A DNA stretch of 7,517 nt from Bacillota bacterium (GTDB lineage Bacteria; Bacillota; Clostridia; Oscillospirales; Ruminococcaceae), in NCBI GenBank assembly GCA_023456995.1, contig JAEWNU010000296.1, forward strand, positions 1 through 7,517, read 5' to 3'. Both the position numbers and the translations under genes were made by a program. Of the stretch, positions 1-5,421 are shown piece by piece; the stretch's first letter is position 1; each line of letters starts with the position of its first letter. The notes under the pieces were generated by a model. That model ran no database searches and was not told where the DNA came from. It saw only the letters and a program-made list of their open reading frames with translations.

Positions 1-1
1 G

Positions 2-121
2 CTGTGCCGCGGGCTGCCACTTTCAGCAGCGCTGTCGCTGGCAAACCGCGTGGCGGCGGCGGTGGTCGCGACTGAGGGCGCTACACTGCCAGATTCAGAT
101 TTTGTGGCACTTTTAGGGTAA
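2..121 (+). CDS. C-terminal end of probable PfkB/ribokinase-family sugar kinase (5' partial)
   Basis: An open frame enters from the left edge and ends at TAA 119-121, giving 39 C-terminal residues. The stretch LSLANRVAAAVVATEGA followed by LP resembles the last helix and tail of PfkB/ribokinase-type kinases. There, an 'A-N-x-A-A-A-x-x-V-x-x-x-G-A' segment near the ATP site follows the GAGD catalytic motif. That catalytic motif would lie upstream and outside the window, so neither the substrate nor the activity can be judged. The other two forward frames hit stops at 73-75 and 108-110, and this one ends just before a hairpin terminator, which supports it as a real gene end. It is probably unrelated in function to the genes downstream. 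Confidence 0.6.
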   Translation: MCRGLPLSAALSLANRVAAAVVATEGATLPDSDFVALLG

Positions 122-151
122 TCTGTCTCGCTATTTAAATAGAAAAGCTTC

Positions 152-184
152 ACGGCGGCGTCGGACTGACGTCGCCGTTTTGTT
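152..184 (+). terminator. Rho-independent terminator of the upstream kinase-like gene
   Basis: The arms ACGGCGGCGT (152-161) and ACGTCGCCGT (169-178) form a 10-bp stem with one G-U pair and a 7-nt loop. A short T-rich tail follows (TTTTGTT). It lies about 30 bp after the stop codon at 121, as expected for an intrinsic terminator closing that gene. Confidence 0.8.
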
Positions 185-275
185 CGCCAAAAATTATTTT
201 GAAAAGCTTTTAAAAAACATCTCATGATTTAAAATTTTGGCTCATTGCTGTAAATACTAATAATATCCGCGCAAT

Positions 276-299
276 AAACAGTCTCAAATGATACTGTTT
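276..299 (+). promoter_or_regulatory. 24-bp near-perfect palindrome, candidate operator
   Basis: The outer arms are AAACAGT (276-282) and ACTGTTT (293-299). Inside them lie TCA (284-286) and TGA (289-291), around a central AA. Ten of twelve base pairs are symmetrical; only 283/292 and the central pair fail. It ends 3 bp before the -35 hexamer at 303, so its centre is about 50 bp upstream of the likely transcription start. That is a common position for dimeric regulators, including Crp/Fnr proteins controlling their own gene. The T-run after it (up to 301) means a weak terminator or hairpin role cannot be excluded. Binding by the downstream regulator is inference. Confidence 0.5.
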
Positions 300-302
300 T
301 TG

Positions 303-331
303 TTGCGTTTCGCAAAAATTTATGCTAATAT
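303..331 (+). promoter_or_regulatory. Probable sigma-A promoter of the Crp/Fnr gene
   Basis: A -35-like TTGCGT (303-308) is separated by 17 bp from a -10-like TAATAT (326-331). The start of transcription would be near 338, leaving a leader of about 120 nt before the ATG at 460. Because the -10 element overlaps the in-frame ATG at 322, that upstream ATG would not be in this transcript. Confidence 0.6.
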
Positions 332-445
332 TGGTGCTGCTCAAAGACCGATACCCCACACCGAGAAGATCAAAAGACACGATTAGATTTTTTCGCCCGA
401 CGACGCAAAGCGAAAAAGTGGGCTATCTGTATTACGGCACACCTC

Positions 446-452
446 AAGGAGG
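446..452 (+). promoter_or_regulatory. Ribosome binding site that fixes the start of the Crp/Fnr gene
   Basis: AAGGAGG lies 7 nt before ATG 460. The alternative in-frame ATG at 322 has no such site and would add 46 residues without family resemblance. Confidence 0.85.
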
Positions 453-459
453 AACCACT

Positions 460-1128
460 ATGACAAAGACTCAAATAAAGGCCGCCGTCAATGCCTGCCC
501 GCTGTTTTCAGATTGCGAATTTGACGAGAACGCACTGACCCCGCAAAGCTTCAAGCGCGGAGAACCCGTTGAAGATACGCTCAACGGTGAACCTGTGCTT
601 GGCATTATCGCTAAAGGCCGCGTGGGCGTTTTTGGCATATCGCCCGGGGAAAGCAAAGTCAGTCTCTCAAGCCTCGGTGCAGGAGAGGTATTTGGCATCA
701 GCAATCTATTCACGCGAAACGAACTTGAAACCCACTTGGTCTGCCGCGAGCGCACCGATATCATCTTTGTCCCCAAACAGGCGTTTTTGCAGATGCTCAG
801 CGTCAGCCCCACGCTGGCAGAACGCTATATGACACTTTTAAACGGCAAAATTCGCTTTTTGATTCGGCGCATTGCGCTGCTCACGGCACATTCTGGCCGG
901 GCAAAGCTGGCAGATTACCTGCTGACCAATACCGACCAGCAAAACACGGTGCGGCTGGGTTGTTCCAAAGAGCAGCTCGCCAGGCTTTTAGGCATGAGCC
1001 GCGCTGCCCTGTTCCGAGAGTTAGCGGCGCTCTCAAGCGCCGGATTGATTCGCGTTGACCGCAGCAGCATCACGCTGATAAACCGCGAAGCGTTTGCCAA
1101 TCAAATCAAGCCTGATATTGAGGAATAA
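460..1128 (+). CDS. Crp/Fnr-family transcriptional regulator
   Basis: This 222-residue protein has the Crp/Fnr architecture. An N-terminal cyclic-nucleotide-binding-like beta-roll spans about residues 12-110, including the glycine-rich GAGEVFGISNLF segment at 73-84. A long dimerisation helix spans about 115-140. A C-terminal winged helix-turn-helix spans about 145-205; its recognition part is CSKEQLARLLGMSRAALFRELAAL (start 168), followed by a wing ending in GLIRVD. The start at 460 is set by an AAGGAGG site. The family senses small molecules, redox state or gases and usually activates or represses a few operons. The ligand here is unknown. The cysteines are C13, C19, C95 and C168. C13 and C19 have the C-x5-C spacing of the last two N-terminal FNR cysteines, but the full FNR cluster set is absent, so an Fe-S sensor is not supported. 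The gene lies 105 bp before a co-directional ABC importer, its likely target. No terminator is seen between them. Confidence 0.88.
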   Translation: MTKTQIKAAVNACPLFSDCEFDENALTPQSFKRGEPVEDTLNGEPVLGIIAKGRVGVFGISPGESKVSLSSLGAGEVFGISNLFTRNELETHLVCRERTDIIFVPKQAFLQMLSVSPTLAERYMTLLNGKIRFLIRRIALLTAHSGRAKLADYLLTNTDQQNTVRLGCSKEQLARLLGMSRAALFRELAALSSAGLIRVDRSSITLINREAFANQIKPDIEE

Positions 1129-1160
1129 GTCTAACGTCTTTCGGCTTGTATTCCCCATGC

Positions 1161-1175
1161 GCTTACCCAGTAAGC
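1161..1175 (+). promoter_or_regulatory. Palindrome GCTTAC-CCA-GTAAGC upstream of the importer, candidate operator
   Basis: A perfect 6-bp inverted repeat with a 3-nt spacer lies 59 bp before the importer's first start codon. A -10-like TATATT (1187-1192) follows, while the matching -35 region (about 1163-1169) is poor and is covered by the palindrome. That is the geometry of an activator-dependent promoter. No Crp or FNR consensus is evident, so the bound protein is unknown. Confidence 0.35.
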
Positions 1176-1233
1176 TTAAGAAAATCTATATTTTTGTCTC
1201 TGTCGCATCGTTTTTAATGAAAGGAAAATTACA

Positions 1234-2244
1234 ATGAAAAAATTGATTTGTCTTGCACTGGTGTTAGCCCTCGCATTTTGTGGCTGCGCCAGCCCTGCTT
1301 CCTCATCCTCCGCGGCACCGTCCACGCCCGTGCCATCCTCCCAGGCCCAAACGGCCAATGCAATTGCGGTTGCCGCGCTTAAGGGTCCCACCGCCATGGG
1401 TCTGGTCAAGCTAATAGAGGATGACGCAAGCCAAAACCGCTACGCCTTCACCATTGCGGGCGCGGTGGATGAAATCACCCCTAAACTGGTGAAAGGCGAC
1501 GTTCAAATTGCCGCCGTACCCGCCAACCTCGCCTCGGTCCTCTACAATAACACCAAAGGACAGGTGCAGGTGCTGGCTATCAACACGCTGGGTGTGCTTT
1601 ACATCGTCGAAAATGGCGAGGACATTCACAGCGTTGAGGATCTGCGCGGCAAAACCATTTTGACGGCGGGCAAGGGCGCCACGCCCGAATATGCGCTGAA
1701 TTTTATGCTGGAGCAAAACGGCATCGACCCTGAAAAGGATGTCACCATTGAATATAAAGCGGAGCACGCCGAGTGCGCGGCGGTGCTGGATGTAAAAGAT
1801 AAGGCAATCGCCATGCTGCCCCAGCCCTTTGTCACCGCGGCTCAGATGAAAAACAAAGAAATTCGCGTAGCCATCGACCTCAACCGCGAGTGGGCGCTCG
1901 CGCAGGAGAAACCCTCGTCGCTAATCACCGGCGTTGTAGTCGCTCGAACCGATTTTATCAAAGCCAATCCCCAGGCTGTCGCCGATTTTCTCACCGCCTA
2001 TAAAACCTCGGTCGATTATGTCACCGACCCCAACAATATTGAGGCGGCTTCCGCCCTTGTGGCAAAAAACGAAATTGTGTCAGCTGCCATTGCGCAAAAG
2101 GCTATTCCCCAGTGCAACATCACCTTTATTGCGGGCGAGGAAATGCGTGAGCGCTTAAGCGGCTACCTCGCCATCCTCTTTGAACAGAATCCCAAGGCTG
2201 TGGGAGGGGCTCAGCTCGATGAAAACTTCTATTTTATCGGCTAG
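1234..2244 (+). CDS. ABC importer substrate-binding lipoprotein (NitT/TauT-like)
   Basis: The 336-residue protein captures a solute outside the membrane and hands it to the permease encoded next. It begins with a lipoprotein signal: positive MKK, a hydrophobic stretch at 4-17, then FCGC with probable lipidated Cys18. A Ser/Ala/Pro-rich tether (19-40) follows. The mature domain looks like a periplasmic-binding fold of the SsuA/TauA/NMT1 type. Its features include an early KGPTAMGLVKL segment (50-60), ITPKLVKGDVQIAAVPANLAS (81-101), and SVEDLRGKTILTAGKGATPEYAL (133-155). A late VADFLTAYKTSVDYV segment (249-263) is typical of the family's C-terminal lobe. AAGGA at 1221-1225, 8 nt before ATG, supports the start. 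The permease gene begins inside its 3' end (26-bp overlap), so the two are translationally linked. The substrate is not evident; nitrate, sulfonate, taurine or pyrimidine-type ligands are all known for related proteins. No thiamine-type riboswitch was seen upstream. Confidence 0.85.
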   Translation: MKKLICLALVLALAFCGCASPASSSSAAPSTPVPSSQAQTANAIAVAALKGPTAMGLVKLIEDDASQNRYAFTIAGAVDEITPKLVKGDVQIAAVPANLASVLYNNTKGQVQVLAINTLGVLYIVENGEDIHSVEDLRGKTILTAGKGATPEYALNFMLEQNGIDPEKDVTIEYKAEHAECAAVLDVKDKAIAMLPQPFVTAAQMKNKEIRVAIDLNREWALAQEKPSSLITGVVVARTDFIKANPQAVADFLTAYKTSVDYVTDPNNIEAASALVAKNEIVSAAIAQKAIPQCNITFIAGEEMRERLSGYLAILFEQNPKAVGGAQLDENFYFIG

Positions 2245-2995
2245 CCCTGTCCAAAAAGGGCTTTTAAAGGTCGTGGCGGTGCTATTCTGGCTGTTGCTGT
2301 GGCAGTTGGGCAGCATGGCGCTTTCGCAGGCGCTACTGCTGGCTTCACCCATCACGGTGCTTAAACGGCTGGTTGTGCTGGCGCTGGAACCCACCTTCTG
2401 GCGCACCGTCGCCTTCTCATTTGGCAGAATCGCCGCCGGTTTTTTTGCTGCGCTGTTCGTTGGTGCGCTGCTGGCGGCGGTTTCAGCACGGTTTGCCCTG
2501 TTGCGCACGCTGCTTTCGCCGCTTATGGCGGTGGTTAAGGCCTCGCCGGTCGCATCGTTTATCATCCTGCTGCTCATCTGGGTGCCGTCGCACAGCCTTT
2601 CGGTCGCGGTCTCGTTTATGATGGCGCTGCCGATTATCTACGTCAACCTGTGCGAGGGGTTGTCTGAGACCGACCCCGCCATGCTGGAATTAGCCGATGT
2701 TTTTGGCGTTCCAACAGCGCGGCGGGTACGCTACCTGTACCTATCACAGCTGCTGCCCTATCTGCGTTCGGCCTGTGCTGTCTCAATCGGGCTGTGCTGG
2801 AAGTCCGGCATCGCTGCCGAGGTTATCGGAATTCCGAAGGGGTCGATTGGCGAGCGACTTTATCAGGCTAAAATCTACCTCGACACCCCCGACCTGTTCG
2901 CGTGGACAGTGGTCATTGTGCTGTTGAGTATGCTGTTTGGCTGGCTGTTTTTGTCGGCGCTCGACGCGCTGGTTCGCCGCGTAGAAAGGATGTGA
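2219..2995 (+). CDS. ABC importer permease (BPD transport, SsuC/TauC-like)
   Basis: This 258-residue membrane protein forms the channel of the importer. About six hydrophobic segments are visible, near residues 15-35, 65-88, 97-121, 126-146, 183-203 and 226-250. The cytoplasmic coupling loop that docks the ATPase is at about 157-180 (LELADVFGVPTARRVRYLYL). It is a version of the EAA motif with the conserved central Gly at 163. The IGIPKGSIGERLYQAKIYL segment (203-221) is typical of SsuC/TauC-type permeases. I chose the ATG at 2219 over the in-frame ATG at 2180. A GGAGGGG site (2203-2209) lies 9 nt upstream of it, and the extra 13 residues of the longer form would only deepen the overlap with the binding-protein gene. 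The stop is 6 bp before the ATPase start. Confidence 0.87.
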   Translation: MKTSILSASPVQKGLLKVVAVLFWLLLWQLGSMALSQALLLASPITVLKRLVVLALEPTFWRTVAFSFGRIAAGFFAALFVGALLAAVSARFALLRTLLSPLMAVVKASPVASFIILLLIWVPSHSLSVAVSFMMALPIIYVNLCEGLSETDPAMLELADVFGVPTARRVRYLYLSQLLPYLRSACAVSIGLCWKSGIAAEVIGIPKGSIGERLYQAKIYLDTPDLFAWTVVIVLLSMLFGWLFLSALDALVRRVERM

Positions 2996-3001
2996 CGCCC
3001 T

Positions 3002-3577
3002 ATGACGCTTACCGCCGACTCGCTGACCGTCCGCTTTGGTGAACATACTGTACTGGATAATTTCTCTCACTGCTTTGGTGCCGGCATCACTTGTATTCTG
3101 GGGCCTTCCGGCTGTGGAAAAACCACGCTGCTGCGCACGCTGATGGGGTTGGTGACCCCCGATGAGGGCGGTGGGGTGTACTGTGATGTTGCAGACCCTA
3201 AAAAAAGCGTCATGTTTCAGGAAAACCGCCTGTGTGAGAACATGAGCGCGGTCTCAAACCTGCGCTTTATCTGCCCGCAACGAACAAAAGCGGAAATGGA
3301 ACAGGCGTTGACAAAAGCCGGCCTTGGCGGCAGCCTGCATCTTCCGGTGCGCAGTTTAAGCGGTGGTATGCAGCGCCGCGTGGCGCTTATCCGCGCGCTG
3401 CTGGCCGAATTTGACCTGTTGTTTTTAGACGAACCTTTCACCGGGCTGGATGATCACACGCGCGACAGTCTGCTCCCGCTGATCACGCACTATGCCGCTG
3501 GAAAAATTGTGCTGATGGTCAGCCACGATGAGGCCATCGCCCAAAAGCTAGGTGCACAGATTCTGCGCCTTGTCTGA
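3002..3577 (+). CDS. ABC importer ATP-binding protein (compact SsuB/TauB-like)
   Basis: The 191-residue ATPase powers the importer from the cytoplasmic face. All the nucleotide-binding elements are present. Walker A is GPSGCGKTT (34-42, Lys40), the Q-loop Gln is at 73 (MFQENRL), the signature is LSGGM (119-123), and Walker B is DLLFLDE (138-144, Glu144). The D-loop is GLDD (148-151) and the switch His is at 175 (VSHDE). It is short: members of this subfamily are usually about 240-260 residues. The linker between Walker A and the Q-loop is compressed, and the protein stops about 16 residues after the H-loop, so the usual C-terminal tail is missing. Since no motif is lost, it is probably functional. 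AAAGGA at 2985-2990 precedes the ATG by 11 nt. It is the last gene of the operon, followed by a strong terminator. Confidence 0.92.
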   Translation: MTLTADSLTVRFGEHTVLDNFSHCFGAGITCILGPSGCGKTTLLRTLMGLVTPDEGGGVYCDVADPKKSVMFQENRLCENMSAVSNLRFICPQRTKAEMEQALTKAGLGGSLHLPVRSLSGGMQRRVALIRALLAEFDLLFLDEPFTGLDDHTRDSLLPLITHYAAGKIVLMVSHDEAIAQKLGAQILRLV

Positions 3578-3593
3578 CAGTTCGTACTCCTGT

Positions 3594-3630
3594 AAAAACG
3601 CCCCGACCTGTACACGGTCGGGGCGTTTTT
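3594..3630. terminator. Strong bidirectional terminator between converging operons
   Basis: ACGCCCCGACC (3598-3608) pairs with GGTCGGGGCGT (3616-3626), an 11-bp GC-rich stem with a 7-nt loop. It is flanked by A-runs on the left and T-runs on the right, so it reads as an intrinsic terminator on both strands. It serves the importer operon ending at 3577 and the protease operon ending at 3719 on the opposite strand. Confidence 0.93.
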
Positions 3631-3718
3631 AGTGCATCGCATAGCTCTTCAATTTTTAAGTGCATCAGCCAAAACCATCTTGCCGCTGCAAGTTCTCTGT
3701 TAGCCGAGATCGCTTTTG

Positions 3719-5410
3719 TTAAAGCTCACGCATGAGTTGGAAGCTCTGCATCAAATCCAGCACGCCATACCCCCATTGCGGATTGGGGTACTGCGTCCCC
3801 TCGTTACGCATACAGCCGCGTATGAGATAGGCGCGTATCTGATAGGTGCTCAACTCCATATCGTTGCCTTCCACCACCCCCCATTGCATCATGAGCGCAC
3901 AGGCCCCCGCCAAAATGGCGGTAGCGGCGCTGGTGCCACTCATCCGTCCATACCCGCTGGGATAATAGCCGCCGATATTGACGCCCGGCGCAACGAGATC
4001 GGGCGCCAGCAGCTCGATTCTGGTAGGGCCCCACGAGGTTCTGGCATACAGGCTCTCCTGCTGTGCATCATAGGCGCCACAGCAGAGCGACCCGATCATA
4101 ACGCCCGGCACCGTGATGGTGTAATAGGGCGAGGTGGATAAAAACTCAACACTTGGGTCAACAAAGCCGGTCATTGGCAGCCAGGCGTGAAAGGTGCCAT
4201 CTAAGATGATATCCCCGTGGAGCGTGATGGTCCATATTCCCGGGGATGCCCTGATGAGCCGCACCACCGTCATTTGCGAACCGGTTCCTTCCATGGGGAA
4301 ATAATAACGGACATTGATGGTAGTGGGCTCCATGACGAGGCTGGTGTCGCGTGTGGTACCCGGCTTGGCAGGCAAACGTCCCACCATCTCTCCAGTGGGC
4401 GAAGAAACCGAGACCGAAATTCTGTCGGAAACATTGTTCCAGATTGAAACATAAACGTCCGCCCCCGGTTCGCCGACTATTAGGTCGATGTTCTGCGTAT
4501 TGCCCTTGGCGGTGATAACGCCCTGCGTGTGGTGCCGCGCCTGACTCTCGTTGCCTGCCGCAATGCAAAGGCACACCCCCCGAAGATTTGCAACGCCGCT
4601 TAAATATTCCGCAAAAATGCTGTAGCCGTCGTGGCTGCCAAAATTGCTTCCCAAACCGATGCAGATAACAACCGGCTTGTTAAGCTTTCTCGATCTCGTG
4701 AGAATATACTCAACGCCCAACATCACCGCGCTGGATTCATACGCGTTTTCCTGATTTTCGGGGACGAGATAACGCTCAAGATAAAACGGCCTGGCCTTGC
4801 GCAGCTTGACGGCAATGATACCCGCATCCGGCGCAGCACCAATAAAATCGCCCACTGGCCGCCCAGCGGCTACTGAAGCTAAAAAAGTGCCATGTCCAAC
4901 TGTGTCCTCATGGGGTACAATCTCGCGTGGAGTAGGAGATTTGAGCGCCTCATTAATCTGCTCCTCAGTATATTCCGATCCGATCCAGTTCGGTTCTGGC
5001 GGAGCCCCCTGAATGGTCTGGTCATAGATATAGTGAATTTTGGTGCTGCCATCCTCGTAGCGAAATGTATCAAGGGTGTAATCTATGCCGGTGTCGACAA
5101 TGCCCATTATAACGCCACGCCCAAGCAGATCGAGATAAGGCTGACGATGCACCTGAAGAATTCCGCTGGTTTCAAGGCTTGCGCGGTCCAAAAGTCCCAG
5201 CACCAGCGAAGCCGCAGAAATAAAGCTGCTGCCCAGCCGAGAGATAATCTCTTCAAAATCCTGCCGCTTAGCATAATATAGCGTGTATCTTCCCGCCATA
5301 GTAAATGCAACGGCCACTTTTCCGGTGTCGGTCAACGTCTTTTCAAACTCGGTATTTCTCCGCAGCACAAAGTCTACGGTTTCCGGGTCATTAAGCAGCT
5401 GCTGGAGCAA
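3719..5410 (-). CDS. Csp-like S8 (subtilisin) serine protease, second of the pair
   Basis: The residue count here is 563, starting from TTG at 5410. It is a subtilisin-family protease with Asp106 (VDTGID), His173 (GHGT), oxyanion Asn287 (AAGNES) and Ser494 (GTSAAT), so it should be active. An N-terminal prodomain-like region (about 1-85) precedes the catalytic core. Residues about 310-435 are a beta-rich insertion between the Asn and Ser motifs, matching the jelly-roll insertion of clostridial Csp proteases (CspA/B/C group). No signal peptide or membrane segment is visible, also as in that group. In Clostridium, such proteases cut pro-SleC during spore germination. The start is uncertain: the frame is open to 5446, and the AGGGGAGG site (5442-5435) is 24 nt from TTG. 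It is 9 nt from ATA 5425 and 3 nt from ATT 5431. An upstream start would add five residues (from ATA) or seven (from ATT). The gene is coupled to the preceding protease gene, whose stop is at 5424-5422. Confidence 0.85.
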   Translation of the reverse strand: MLQQLLNDPETVDFVLRRNTEFEKTLTDTGKVAVAFTMAGRYTLYYAKRQDFEEIISRLGSSFISAASLVLGLLDRASLETSGILQVHRQPYLDLLGRGVIMGIVDTGIDYTLDTFRYEDGSTKIHYIYDQTIQGAPPEPNWIGSEYTEEQINEALKSPTPREIVPHEDTVGHGTFLASVAAGRPVGDFIGAAPDAGIIAVKLRKARPFYLERYLVPENQENAYESSAVMLGVEYILTRSRKLNKPVVICIGLGSNFGSHDGYSIFAEYLSGVANLRGVCLCIAAGNESQARHHTQGVITAKGNTQNIDLIVGEPGADVYVSIWNNVSDRISVSVSSPTGEMVGRLPAKPGTTRDTSLVMEPTTINVRYYFPMEGTGSQMTVVRLIRASPGIWTITLHGDIILDGTFHAWLPMTGFVDPSVEFLSTSPYYTITVPGVMIGSLCCGAYDAQQESLYARTSWGPTRIELLAPDLVAPGVNIGGYYPSGYGRMSGTSAATAILAGACALMMQWGVVEGNDMELSTYQIRAYLIRGCMRNEGTQYPNPQWGYGVLDLMQSFQLMREL

Positions 5411-5421
5411 TTCATCGTTCG

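Larger units (their letters stand above)
185..459 (+). other. AT-rich intergenic/leader region before the Crp/Fnr gene
   Basis: There is no convincing gene between 121 and 460. After the terminator the region is AT-rich. It holds a large palindrome (276-299), a promoter (303-331), and an approximately 120-nt untranslated leader. The leader contains an 8-bp inverted repeat, TTTTTCGC (389-396) and GCGAAAAA (410-417), with a 13-nt loop. It ends with the ribosome binding site at 446-452. No tRNA or recognisable riboswitch consensus was seen. Confidence 0.6.

Noticed and set aside
322..459. N-terminal extension of the Crp/Fnr gene from ATG 322
   Set aside because: It overlaps the likely -10 element, lacks a ribosome binding site and has no family resemblance. 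ATG 460 has a perfect AAGGAGG site.
1129..1233. Thiamine or other riboswitch before the importer
   Set aside because: The spacer is only 105 bp, and no conserved riboswitch core or terminator/anti-terminator pair is visible.
2180..2218. Longer permease start at ATG 2180
   Set aside because: It would deepen the overlap with the binding-protein gene. ATG 2219 has the GGAGGGG site at a normal distance.
3716..4141. Plus-strand 141-residue open frame
   Set aside because: It lies antisense to the catalytic end of a clear subtilase gene and shows no domain features.
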